Source: Nocardia cyriacigeorgica
GTDB taxonomy: Bacteria > Actinomycetota > Actinomycetes > Mycobacteriales > Mycobacteriaceae
DNA: 64,000 nucleotides
Assembly: GCF_005863245.1 (NCBI RefSeq)
Contig: NZ_VBUT01000004.1
Location: 186,001-250,000, forward strand
Reading direction: 5' to 3'
In this document: one piece after another, positions 56,659-64,000 of the stretch
Layout: the number at the start of each line of letters is the position of its first letter
Position numbering within the stretch: the stretch's first letter is position 1
Made by a program: the position numbers and the translations under genes
The notes under the pieces: generated by a model
The model's input: only the letters and a program-made list of their open reading frames with translations
What the model was told of the DNA's origin: nothing
Databases searched by the model: none

Positions 56659-56665
56659 CCGAGAG

Positions 56666-56703
56666 ACCGGCCCGGATGCGGTAACGCAACCGGGCCGGTT
56701 TTC
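56666..56703 (+). terminator. intrinsic terminator of tRNA-Ser
   Basis: ACCGGCCCGG pairs with CCGGGCCGGT, with an inner TGCG/CGCA stem, followed by TTTTCG. A textbook Rho-independent site. Confidence 0.9.
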
Positions 56704-56756
56704 GTTTGCGATGGTCCTGCCGGGGGTGCGGCGATGGCATCGTTTCGCGCCGGCGA

Positions 56757-56975
56757 TGCGACTCGCGCCCGAGCGATGCCACTCGGACCGGCGCAGGCAC
56801 CACCACTCGACCCCCGCGCAGGCAATGCACCTCGGGCCGCCCGGCACAGCACCACTCGACCGACGCCGGCGATGCGGCTCGCACGCGAGCGATGCCACTC
56901 GGACCGTCGCCGGTACCAGCACTCGACCCGACGCGGTCGGTGCATTTCGGGCCGCCCGGGCTGCGCGCCTCGGAC
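56757..56975 (+). repeat. intergenic repeat array, ~116-bp blocks of 20-25 bp units
   Basis: CTCG (once TTCG) recurs at 56762, 56782, 56806, 56831, 56855, 56878, 56898, 56922, 56946 and 56969. A larger block beginning GCGATGC-CTCG-GCGAGCGATGCC recurs about 116 bp later. The reverse strand reads GGTCGAGTGGTGGTGCCTGC and GGTCCGAGTGGC, recalling TGGTGCCTGCGGCTCAGT and TCCGAGGTGGC in the array at 6070-6228. The Arg-rich open frames through it are not credible genes. Confidence 0.7.
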
Positions 56976-57059
56976 CGCTTGGAGCCGAGCGCTATCGGCT
57001 GCCGAGCGCGGCGGTGTCGATTACGCTCGAACGGACGTAGCCGAGATCGGGGGGTTCCG

Positions 57060-57950
57060 ATGACGAGCAAGAGCGCGTGGTCCGGACGTGCGCGGGCCGC
57101 GGTGCTGGTGTCGATCGCCGGTGCGGCGTTGCTCACCGGGTGCGACACCGCTGGTCAGGCACTACCCGAGACCACGACACCGGCTTCTACAACCCAAGCG
57201 CCGCCCGGCATACCTGTGGTCCTCACCGCGCAGACCGCCGACGGCACACCGCCGTCGCCGGAAACCATGAGCGCCGCCAGGCAGATCATCCTGTGGCGCG
57301 CCGAAGGCATGCGACTGCCGGGCACGACCGTGACGATCAAGGACGACACCCTGGTGGTCACCGTCCCCGACGACGACGGCACGGCGGCGCGCAGGCTCGC
57401 CCAGACCGGCAAGCTGACGCTGCGTCCGGTCCTCACGGCGGTGCCTCCGGCCGGCTCCGGGCACGCGGCCCCCGACGCGACTACCGCCGAAACCACCAGG
57501 CAGAGCACCGATCCCGCGATCCAGCAGCAGGCCGTCGCCGAACTCGACTGCGGCGCGGCCGATCCGCTGCGCAGCGCCGACGATCCGGCGCTCCCGCTGG
57601 TGACCTGCGCCGCCGACGGCACCGAGGTCATGCTGCTCGGCCCCTCGGTGCTCGACAACCGCAGCATCTCCGACGCGAAAACCCGGCTCGAACCCGGGTC
57701 GAACCGGCACTCGATCGAGGTGACGTTCACCAAGGACGCCACCGATGTGTTCGAGGATTTCACCACCGAGAACATGAACAAGCGCATCGCCTTCGTCGTC
57801 GACACGAAGGTGGTCAGCGCGCCGATGGTCATGTCGCCTACAGCCGGCGGATCCACGCTGATCTCCGGGAACTTCACCGCCGAATCGGCCGAGGAGCTGG
57901 CCAACTCGCTGCGCTTCGGCGACCTTCCGGTGCCGTTCACCGAACCCTAG
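57060..57950 (+). CDS. lipoprotein with SecD-like P1 domain
   Basis: 296 residues. Lipobox LLTGC with Cys28, a Thr/Pro linker, then ILWRAEGMRLPGTTVTIKDD and the end EVTFTKDATDVFEDFTTENMN, KRIAFVVDTKVVSAP, TLISGNFTAESAEELANSLR, which is the P1-head motif of SecD/SecDF. Free lipoproteins carrying only this domain are seen in actinobacteria; a role in late protein export is possible. Its stop overlaps the convergent Mut7-C gene by 4 bp. Confidence 0.8.
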   Translation: MTSKSAWSGRARAAVLVSIAGAALLTGCDTAGQALPETTTPASTTQAPPGIPVVLTAQTADGTPPSPETMSAARQIILWRAEGMRLPGTTVTIKDDTLVVTVPDDDGTAARRLAQTGKLTLRPVLTAVPPAGSGHAAPDATTAETTRQSTDPAIQQQAVAELDCGAADPLRSADDPALPLVTCAADGTEVMLLGPSVLDNRSISDAKTRLEPGSNRHSIEVTFTKDATDVFEDFTTENMNKRIAFVVDTKVVSAPMVMSPTAGGSTLISGNFTAESAEELANSLRFGDLPVPFTEP

Positions 57951-58729
57951 GCCTGCGCGCGGGACGCGGCCCGCCCGCGCTCCTCGACGCCCGCGCGGAT
58001 CCGCGCGATCAGGTCGTCCAGGCGACGCTGATGGGCGCCGGCCCAGTAGACCCGCCCGCACCCGCGGCACTGCCGGAAGGTGTCGTAGTAGCGCAGGGTG
58101 AGCGGGGGCAGGCGATCGGCGATATCGCGTTTGTCGACGTCGTCGAGCCGGTCGCCGCAGCGCACACAGCGGGTCAGCGGGGTGAGGCGGTCGGCGAGAT
58201 CGAGCCGGGTGATGACCTCGACGATCTGGTCCACCGGCCGGTCCGCGCGCACGAACACCCCGTGGGTGACGATGCGGCGGGCGAGCAGGCCGCGGTCGCG
58301 GGTGAGCAGGATGCGGTGTTCGGCGGCCGAGATCTGGGCGAGCTCGGCATCGGCGGCGTCGAATTCGCAGCGGATGTCGAGCCCCATCAGCCGCATCAGC
58401 CGGGCCAGGCCACCCAGGTTGACGTCGACGAGGAAGCGCGGCTCACGCAACGGCCGGGGCCGCACCCGGGTCAGCGATCCGATATCGAGGGTCTCGAACA
58501 TCGGATACACCGCCAGCCGGTCACCCGGACGCGGCCGGTGCCCGAAATCGACCGATTCGCCGTTGACCAGCAGCAGATCGATCTCGGTATGCGGCACACC
58601 CGCCGCTTCCACCACATCCTTGACCGTCTGATGCGGACGCACCGGCCGCCACAGCATCCGGTACCGCGCCTGCGGCGGCAGGAAGTCGTTCAGCTCGGCG
58701 TATACGCGCAGCTCGACACCCGCGGTCAT
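57947..58729 (-). CDS. Mut7-C RNase domain protein with ubiquitin-like N-terminus
   Basis: 260 residues. Residues 1-85 resemble the ubiquitin-like Mut7-C N-domain (VELRVYAELNDFLP ... GDRLAVYPMFE). The PIN-like Mut7-C part has FLVDVNLGGLARLMRLMGLD, RILLTRDRGLL and a zinc ribbon with CVRCGDRL and CRGCGRVYWAG. Predicted RNase, targets unknown. Confidence 0.9.
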   Translation of the reverse strand: MTAGVELRVYAELNDFLPPQARYRMLWRPVRPHQTVKDVVEAAGVPHTEIDLLLVNGESVDFGHRPRPGDRLAVYPMFETLDIGSLTRVRPRPLREPRFLVDVNLGGLARLMRLMGLDIRCEFDAADAELAQISAAEHRILLTRDRGLLARRIVTHGVFVRADRPVDQIVEVITRLDLADRLTPLTRCVRCGDRLDDVDKRDIADRLPPLTLRYYDTFRQCRGCGRVYWAGAHQRRLDDLIARIRAGVEERGRAASRAQA

Positions 58730-58739
58730 GGCTCCATTG

Positions 58740-59456
58740 TCAGGCGGCCAGCCGCTGCTCGTAATCCCCGGCCAATGCGCGCAGCGCGGTCGCACCGTCA
58801 CCGACGAAGCTGGACCCGTGCATGATCGCCAAGGTGGTCGGCTCGAGCTCGGCGAGCTTGTACAGCGCGGCGGGAACGGCCGGGCCGAGCGAGGTCGCGT
58901 GGAAGACGTCTTCGGCCATCGCGGCGGGCTCGACCAGATCGGCGGAAGTCAGGGCCGGGCCCTTGCCGAGTTGGCTCATCAGATCGCCGCAGAACAGCAC
59001 CCCGGTGGTCTGCTCGTAGAGCACCCGCGCCTCCCAGTTGTGCGGGGCGTGCGGTGTGTCGAAATGCTGGATGCGGCGGCCACCGATATCGAGGACCTCG
59101 CCGTCGGCCATCCGGCGCGGCGGCCGGTCGGCCATATCGTCGATGGAGACCTCACAACCCAGTACACCGTGGGCGACCTGGGCGTTCGGCGCGGCCGCGA
59201 GGAACTGATTCATGGCGCCGCATTCGTCGGCCTCGACGTGGCCGAAGGTGATCCAGCGCAGCTGCTCGACCGGCCTTATCCGCTCGATCTGCGCCGAGAC
59301 CAGCGGGAACAGCGCCCGCATGCCGCAGTGGAACAGCAGCGGTTCCTCGGCATCGACGAAGAACTGATTGAAGGTGAACCCGGCGGGCCCGACCTCAGGA
59401 ATGAATGTCGAGATGCGGTAGATGCCGTCCGCGATCTCGTCGGTGTGGGTATCCAT
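58740..59456 (-). CDS. MBL-fold protein with diiron-type ligands (ODP/flavodiiron-like)
   Basis: 238 residues. The metal motif is FGHVEADECGAMNQF, that is HxExDE instead of the hydrolase HxHxDH, with Asp in FCGDLMS and His in AIMHGSSF. HxExD is the diiron signature of flavodiiron proteins and of oxygen-binding diiron proteins. There is no flavodoxin domain. It probably binds oxygen or another small gas. AGGGGA precedes ATG 59456. Confidence 0.8.
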   Translation of the reverse strand: MDTHTDEIADGIYRISTFIPEVGPAGFTFNQFFVDAEEPLLFHCGMRALFPLVSAQIERIRPVEQLRWITFGHVEADECGAMNQFLAAAPNAQVAHGVLGCEVSIDDMADRPPRRMADGEVLDIGGRRIQHFDTPHAPHNWEARVLYEQTTGVLFCGDLMSQLGKGPALTSADLVEPAAMAEDVFHATSLGPAVPAALYKLAELEPTTLAIMHGSSFVGDGATALRALAGDYEQRLAA

Positions 59457-59692
59457 AGCCGAATCCCCTGCTAGTACCGGTCCCCCACTGCTTGAACACG
59501 CGCGTCGAACACCGGTCTCGCAGTCTACTCGCGAATACCTGGCACCGGAATGTCCTTCGAACAGATATTCGGCAAACACCCGCGAGCGCGCTTGCTGAAG
59601 ACGAATTCAGGTTGCTTCAGGCTGGCTTCAGCCGCGGCTGCGAAGGTTACCGGCAACTTCGAATCAGCAGCCCGCCCTGGAGGTTTCGTCCG

Positions 59693-60397
59693 ATGTTCTT
59701 GCGCAAGATCGCTGCCGTGTCCACCCTGGCCATCGCAGCCACCGTCCTCACGGTCGGACCTGCCGGTGGGGACCCGCACACCCCGCCAGCGGTGAACTTC
59801 ACCGCGACCACCACCCCGTCCAACACCGTCATCAGCGTCGACTCGGGCGCGCTCAGCACCGAGGGCGGGATCTTCGCGATCAAGGCCGGCGACGGCACCG
59901 TCCTCGCCGGCACACCGCTCGAGTTCCGGGTCGACGATTTCGTCTTCCCGATCGCGGCCGAGATCAACGGCCTGACCGCCACCCTCACTCCCCGCTTCGA
60001 CCTCGAGCACGCCGTCTACCGGCCGGTGGCGCTGCCGTTCGAGGACCACGCCCGCTGGGCCACTCCCTACGACCGTGAGGTGGCGGCCTTCACCAGGCTG
60101 AAGGACACCATCGCCACCGGCGCCTCGATCGGCACGCTGGTGGGCGGGCTCGGCGGCGCGGCCGTCGGCTGCGTCCTTGGCGGCATCGCGGGCGCGACGG
60201 TGGCGGCGGCGACGATCGTCGGCATGTTCGGCCCGTTCATCCCGGCCGCGGCCGTCGGCTGCCTCGGCGGCATCCTCGCCATGGGCGCCCTCGGCACCAT
60301 CGCCGGGCAGCTGCTGGTGACCGCGCCCATCGCCATCGCGGCCCTGGCCCAGTACTTCACCACGATCAACCAGCCGTTCACCCCGCGCGCGAAGTAA
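59693..60397 (+). CDS. secreted glycine-zipper protein (copy 2)
   Basis: 234 residues, paralog of the protein at 50667-51380. Signal peptide, then DGTVLAGTPLEFRVDDFVFPIAA, PRFDLEHAVYRPVALPFED and the same Gly-zipper tail with two Cys. GGAGG lies 10 bases before ATG. The two copies lie 9 kb apart on opposite strands; conservation is highest in the hydrophobic tail. Confidence 0.8.
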   Translation: MFLRKIAAVSTLAIAATVLTVGPAGGDPHTPPAVNFTATTTPSNTVISVDSGALSTEGGIFAIKAGDGTVLAGTPLEFRVDDFVFPIAAEINGLTATLTPRFDLEHAVYRPVALPFEDHARWATPYDREVAAFTRLKDTIATGASIGTLVGGLGGAAVGCVLGGIAGATVAAATIVGMFGPFIPAAAVGCLGGILAMGALGTIAGQLLVTAPIAIAALAQYFTTINQPFTPRAK

Positions 60398-60403
60398 CCG
60401 GCT

Positions 60404-61393
60404 TCAGCCGTCCCGAACGCCGTCGGTAGTCGACTCCGCCTCGACTACCGGCGGCTCACGCGGTTCGTCCGGAGGCGGCGGCCTGCGCCGCTCCCAGGCC
60501 CGCGCGAGCAGGATCGTCACCCCGACATAGACCCAGCCCAGCAGCACATCGATCGTGTAGTGCTCGCCGCCGTAGATCAGCGTGAACGCCATCGCCGGCG
60601 GGTACAGCGCCAGGATCACCCGGAACCATTTCGGCGCGTATGGCCACAGCGCCACCGTCACCATCAGCGAGAACGCGGCATGCAGCGACGGCAGCGCGGC
60701 GACCAGATTGCCTTGCGCTTCCAGCCAATCGGCGCTCGTATCGAAGGAGACCATGCCGAATCCGAAGCCGCTGACCCGGCCGACGTCCTCGGGTATCACG
60801 CCCTCGCGCGAGGCGTACCAGGGCGGTGCCGCTGGCACCAGGATGTAGGTGAGCAGGCCCAGATACGACAGCAGCACGATTCGGCGCATGTACTTCGACC
60901 AGCGGCCGCGCGACTGCACATAGAAGATGGCCGCCACCAGCCAGGGGACGATGAAATGGCTGGTGTAGACGATGCCGGTGAGGATCGACCACCACGGCCG
61001 CTCGTCGCCGGTCATCAGCCGCTCTTGCAGCCACACCGTCGGAATGGTGCCGCCGAACAGCCAGCTCTCCGCCGAGACCAGCTCCTCCACCCGCACCGGC
61101 ATACCGAGTTTGTCGGCGATCCCGCGGGTGTGGTCGTACACCACCAGCGCGGCGATCAACGGCACCCAGTCGATCAGGATCCGCACGTGTTCGCGCCACG
61201 GCCGATACGGGTTGAAGGCCGCGATGCCGACCATGATCCAGGCGGCCTGATAGATGCGATCGGTGGGTATGCCGAAGACGATGCTGACGACGGCCAAGGC
61301 CGCAAGGTATCCGCACCAGACCCCGCTACGGAACAGTCGGCGCGCCGGTCGCTGCTGTTGCGCGGCCGGAGCGTTCGCCGTTGGCACGCCCAT
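60404..61393 (-). CDS. PAP2-superfamily membrane phosphatase/phosphotransferase
   Basis: 329 residues, about six TM helices. The PAP2 motifs appear as LPSLHAAFSL (about 240) and GGEHYTIDVLLGW (about 285), the catalytic His pair and Asp. The layout resembles Aur1/inositol-phosphorylceramide-synthase-like PAP2 proteins of actinobacteria. Acts on a lipid phosphate at the outer membrane leaflet; substrate unknown. Confidence 0.88.
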   Translation of the reverse strand: MGVPTANAPAAQQQRPARRLFRSGVWCGYLAALAVVSIVFGIPTDRIYQAAWIMVGIAAFNPYRPWREHVRILIDWVPLIAALVVYDHTRGIADKLGMPVRVEELVSAESWLFGGTIPTVWLQERLMTGDERPWWSILTGIVYTSHFIVPWLVAAIFYVQSRGRWSKYMRRIVLLSYLGLLTYILVPAAPPWYASREGVIPEDVGRVSGFGFGMVSFDTSADWLEAQGNLVAALPSLHAAFSLMVTVALWPYAPKWFRVILALYPPAMAFTLIYGGEHYTIDVLLGWVYVGVTILLARAWERRRPPPPDEPREPPVVEAESTTDGVRDG

Positions 61394-61571
61394 CTATCCA
61401 GTTTCCATGCCCGGCGCGGTTACTCGGACGACATCCGGCACAAGTCGGGGAGATGACACGCGAGTGAACTCGTTTGCTGAAGTGTTGCTGATTTCGCTTC
61501 CAGCCGATACGGTCATGCCCGACGGGAGCAGCACGACTCCCAGGCCGTTCGCATGGGACCGGGAGATTTCG

Positions 61572-61928
61572 ATGGGGAACACCACCAATAGCGGCCACCG
61601 CGCCCGGGCCGGACGTGGCGGCATGATCGCGGCCGACACCTCCGCCGGTGATTTGCTGGCCACCAAGCAGTTCACCGTCGACGGCGCGGCGGTGCGCGTG
61701 ATGATCGGACGCCCCGAGCCGTACGCCACCGGGCGCGGCTGGCGCTGCCGGATCCGGGTCGAACGCGGCACCTCCCGGCTGGAACAGTCCCAGGTAGTGG
61801 CGCCCGATGAGATGTCGGTGGTGCGGCTGGCATTGGAGCTGGTCACCTCGCGCCTCGGCATGAGCGAAACCCAGTTCTTCGAAGGCGCCACCGTCGGGCC
61901 CGGCGCCGTCGAGGCCGCCGCCCGCTGA
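61572..61928 (+). CDS. hypothetical protein
   Basis: 118 residues from ATG 61572, which has GGGAG eight bases upstream. GRGWRCRIRVERG ... VVRLALELVTSRLG looks like a small alpha/beta domain common in hypothetical actinobacterial proteins. No function recognised. Convergent with the SDR gene, 7 bp apart. Confidence 0.6.
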   Translation: MGNTTNSGHRARAGRGGMIAADTSAGDLLATKQFTVDGAAVRVMIGRPEPYATGRGWRCRIRVERGTSRLEQSQVVAPDEMSVVRLALELVTSRLGMSETQFFEGATVGPGAVEAAAR

Positions 61929-61935
61929 CCGAGCC

Positions 61936-62712
61936 TCACCCGGCGTGCTCGGCCAGGCCGGTACGTTCGGCGAGGAAATCGGCCCAAGTGCGCGTGCCCA
62001 CGTCGCAGCCGAAGACGAGATTGTCGCCCGCCCGGTAGGCGCGACCCATCGCGCCGGGCACCCGGATCGGCACCAGCAGCCGCCGTTTTCCGGTGGCCCG
62101 CAGGTACTGACGGGTGAGTTCGGACAACTCGAGCACCTCCGGCCCGACCAGATCGCGGACCAGCCCCGCCGGCTCGGCGAGCGTGAGTTCGACCAGGCGT
62201 TGCGCGACCTCGGCCGTCTCCACCGGCTGGGCCCGCAGCCCGCCGGGCGCGGGAATCACCGGTGATTTCGCCAGCGCGCGGACGACGCCGAACAGCAGGT
62301 CGTGGAATTGCGCCGCCCGCAACGTCGTCCACGGGATGCCCGACTGCGTCACGATCTGCTCGGCGGCCGCCTTCTGCCGGTAGTAGCGCACCGGCAGCGA
62401 ATCCGGAGCGGTGACCGAGATGTAGACGACGTGCCGCACGCCGGCGCGGGCGGCCGCGGTCATCAGGGTGCGCGTGGTGTCGGCGTCGGTCTTCGCGTCA
62501 CCCGCCAGGTGCAGGATGGTGTCGGTACCGGACACCGCGGCATCGATGCCGTTGTTCGTCGACAGGTCGCCGGTGACGTAGTCGATGCCGTCGCGGATGC
62601 CGGAATCGCGCCGGGTCAGCACCCGAAACGGCACACCCGCCTGACGCAGCAGCGGCGTCACCTGACGTCCGAGGGTGCCGGTACCGCCGGTGAGCAAGAT
62701 ATTCGAAGGCAT
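61936..62712 (-). CDS. NAD(P)-binding atypical SDR/NmrA-like protein
   Basis: 258 residues. ILLTGGTGTLGRQVTPLL at the start is the atypical-SDR nucleotide site; HVVYISVTAPDSLPVRYYRQKAAAE contains the region equivalent to the Lys/Tyr site, here YYRQK. Related to NAD(P)H-binding YwnB/NmrA proteins. ATG 62712 with GGAGAA upstream. Substrate unknown. Confidence 0.88.
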   Translation of the reverse strand: MPSNILLTGGTGTLGRQVTPLLRQAGVPFRVLTRRDSGIRDGIDYVTGDLSTNNGIDAAVSGTDTILHLAGDAKTDADTTRTLMTAAARAGVRHVVYISVTAPDSLPVRYYRQKAAAEQIVTQSGIPWTTLRAAQFHDLLFGVVRALAKSPVIPAPGGLRAQPVETAEVAQRLVELTLAEPAGLVRDLVGPEVLELSELTRQYLRATGKRRLLVPIRVPGAMGRAYRAGDNLVFGCDVGTRTWADFLAERTGLAEHAG

Positions 62713-62898
62713 CGCCGTTCTCCGTTCCGTCGGACCACCGCGCGATCGCCCGCGGTGATCAGCAGTTTTTCGGTCTCTGTCTGGAGACGAGGGCGGGCCA
62801 CGGAATGTGACGGCCTGGCCGAACAGTGACCACTGTCGCATCGATGGTGCGAAGATCTCGGTAGGAAGTTCGCGCCCTATCCGAGGGAAGTGGCGGCC

Positions 62899-63339
62899 AT
62901 GATCGAAGTGAGCGACAGCGTGCTGATCGATCGCCCCGTCGACGTCGTGTTCGACTACGTCGCCGACCAGACGAACGCCCCGGCCTGGCAGGACGGCCTG
63001 GTGGAAGTGCGCCGCACCACCGACGGCCCGATCGGCGTCGGCACCCGGCACCTCGCGGTCCGCTCCTTCCTCGGCCGCCGCCTCGAACTCACCAACGAGT
63101 ACGTCCGTTTCGAACCGAACCGCGAAGTCGCGTTCACCGCCGCCACCGGCCCGAGCCGCATGGAGGTCTCCTACCGGACCGAACCCGAGGCGGGCGGCAC
63201 GCGGCTCAGCTGCGATATGCGGATGGAGCAGAAGGGGTTGTTCGCCCTCGCCGACCCACTGGTGGCGCGGAGCCTGCGCAAGGACTTCGCCTCGAACTTC
63301 GCGAATCTGAAGGCACTGCTCGAAGACGCAACGGAGTAG
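62899..63339 (+). CDS. SRPBCC-fold protein
   Basis: 146 residues: SDSVLIDRPVDVVFDYVADQTNAPAWQ marks the polyketide-cyclase/dehydrase-like START fold, with a C-terminal helix DFASNFANLKALLED. ATG 62899 fits the SD GAGGGAAG; GTG 62890 is too close. Likely binds a small hydrophobic ligand. Confidence 0.85.
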   Translation: MIEVSDSVLIDRPVDVVFDYVADQTNAPAWQDGLVEVRRTTDGPIGVGTRHLAVRSFLGRRLELTNEYVRFEPNREVAFTAATGPSRMEVSYRTEPEAGGTRLSCDMRMEQKGLFALADPLVARSLRKDFASNFANLKALLEDATE

Positions 63340-63397
63340 AGGCATGCGGACCCGATTCGAGTTCGATCTACAGACCGCGGCGACGGGCACGATCTGA

Positions 63398-64000
63398 TCA
63401 GTCCACCGGGCCGGAACCCGCATCGCGGACGCGAGCGCCCACCTCGTCCACGGCCGCGCGGAGCAGGTCGGCGTAGAAGTCCAGGTCAGGCATCGTCTCG
63501 GGGTCGGCATGCACCGAGATCGTCACGGTGTCGCCGAGTCCGTGGACGCCGTGGGTGAGGTGCATGACGGCGCCGAGGGCGGGGAAGCCCGCGGTGAACA
63601 GCACGGGTGCGCCGCCGAAGGTCAGATCGGCCGGGCCGCGGTAGACGCTGGAGACGACGGTGTGGCCGGCGAGCGCGTCGGGGACGGTGTCGATCGGATA
63701 GCGGTCGACGTCACGGCGCAGGATCGGCGCCGGCAGCGAGGCGGTGACGCGGTCCTGCACCGACAGCAGCGGATGGATCGCGCGGGTGCGGCGGGCGGCC
63801 AGATCGGCGGCGATCCGCTCGGCGCGGCGGCGCGGATCCGGCTCGTCGGCGCACAGGTCGACGCCGAGGCTGCGGTAGTTGTTGCGCGGCACCGGCGCCC
63901 CCCGCACGAACCCGCCGATGGTGTTGGCCGCCCGGCGGACCAGGTTCTCATCGCGTCTATCGGACAGGCCCGGTGCGGGCAGTGCCATCGGAACTTGCGC
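63398..64000 (-). CDS. WS/DGAT-like acyltransferase, C-terminal part only
   Basis: About 200 residues are visible and the frame runs open beyond base 64000. NNYRSLGVDL, the VVSSVYRGPADLTFGG turn and HADPETMPDLDFYADLL match the C-terminal half of wax ester synthase/diacylglycerol acyltransferases. The HHxxxDG catalytic site would lie upstream, outside the window, so activity cannot be judged. Confidence 0.6.
   Translation of the reverse strand, partial: AQVPMALPAPGLSDRRDENLVRRAANTIGGFVRGAPVPRNNYRSLGVDLCADEPDPRRRAERIAADLAARRTRAIHPLLSVQDRVTASLPAPILRRDVDRYPIDTVPDALAGHTVVSSVYRGPADLTFGGAPVLFTAGFPALGAVMHLTHGVHGLGDTVTISVHADPETMPDLDFYADLLRAAVDEVGARVRDAGSGPVD

Noticed and set aside
56711-57040. Arg/His-rich open frames through the second repeat array
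   Set aside because: Composition is that of repeated GC-rich DNA; frames mirror the repeat period, lack ribosome sites and overlap other frames equally long.

Overview
This window is high-GC actinobacterial DNA, most likely from Nocardia or a close mycolic-acid-producing relative. The support is the gene content and order: leuA, the MurT/GatD lipid II amidation pair, recR with its YbaB partner, an SRPBCC gene followed by a flavoprotein/methyltransferase pair of the tuberculostearic-acid (BfaA/BfaB) type, dnaX, an Rv3722c-type aminotransferase, the SRP RNA gene and a tRNA-Ser. This is a dispersed version of the leuA-Rv3712-Rv3713-recR-Rv3716c-Rv3718c-Rv3719-Rv3720-dnaZX-Rv3722c block that I know from Mycobacterium tuberculosis. 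Many starts are GTG, several transcripts look leaderless, and a MinD/ParA protein with a Gln/Pro-rich N-terminus and WXG100-like proteins also fit a nocardioform actinomycete. I see no phage, transposase or CRISPR array.

Left part (1-8.2 kb): a truncated cholesterol-oxidase-type flavoenzyme, a TauE/SafE exporter, leuA with an apparent leucine attenuator (a near-leaderless 13-residue leader peptide with three Leu codons in a row, two of them CTT), an EspI-like MinD/ParA ATPase with a 12-residue repeat, a helically phased 21-22 bp repeat array, and a divergent LysR/EamA pair.

Accessory islands (8.2-9.8 kb and 14.5-20.1 kb) flank the conserved murT-gatD block. The first holds a Phd/VapC pair, an orphan lipoprotein and the C-terminal tail of an alpha/beta hydrolase. 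The second holds a WXG100 protein, the full-length hydrolase with its lipoprotein, a decayed copy of the same antitoxin, and then a four-gene set (YbaB-like protein, small helical protein, WXG-headed protein with a DUF6973-like tail, lipoprotein) arranged like a secreted toxin with partner and immunity protein. The two islands share an inverted, diverged duplication. This region is the best candidate for an undescribed system: two type-VII-secretion-style effector/immunity modules plus an orphan toxin-tip/immunity remnant.

Middle part (20-48 kb): recR-ybaB, a secreted protein, a MerR regulator with a textbook 19-bp operator promoter, a VOC protein, the Rv3718c-Rv3719-Rv3720 equivalents, a very large PknK-like kinase/ATPase, a second toxin-antitoxin locus whose toxin looks shortened, the fadA-fadB beta-oxidation operon, dnaX, an MMPL-TetR operon, two paralogous zinc metallopeptidases side by side, and a DUF2207 membrane protein.

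Right part (47.5-64 kb): an XRE-DUF397 pair, a ROK regulator, two paralogous secreted glycine-zipper proteins (50.7 and 59.7 kb), DNA repair and methyltransferase genes, the Rv3722c-type aminotransferase, ffs, tRNA-Ser(GGA), a second intergenic repeat array, a SecD-like lipoprotein, a Mut7-C protein, an MBL-fold protein with diiron-type ligands, a PAP2 membrane protein, and the 3' part of a WS/DGAT-like acyltransferase running off the end. Two intergenic palindromes (48.9 and 52.2 kb) share a framework and may belong to a dispersed repeat family.
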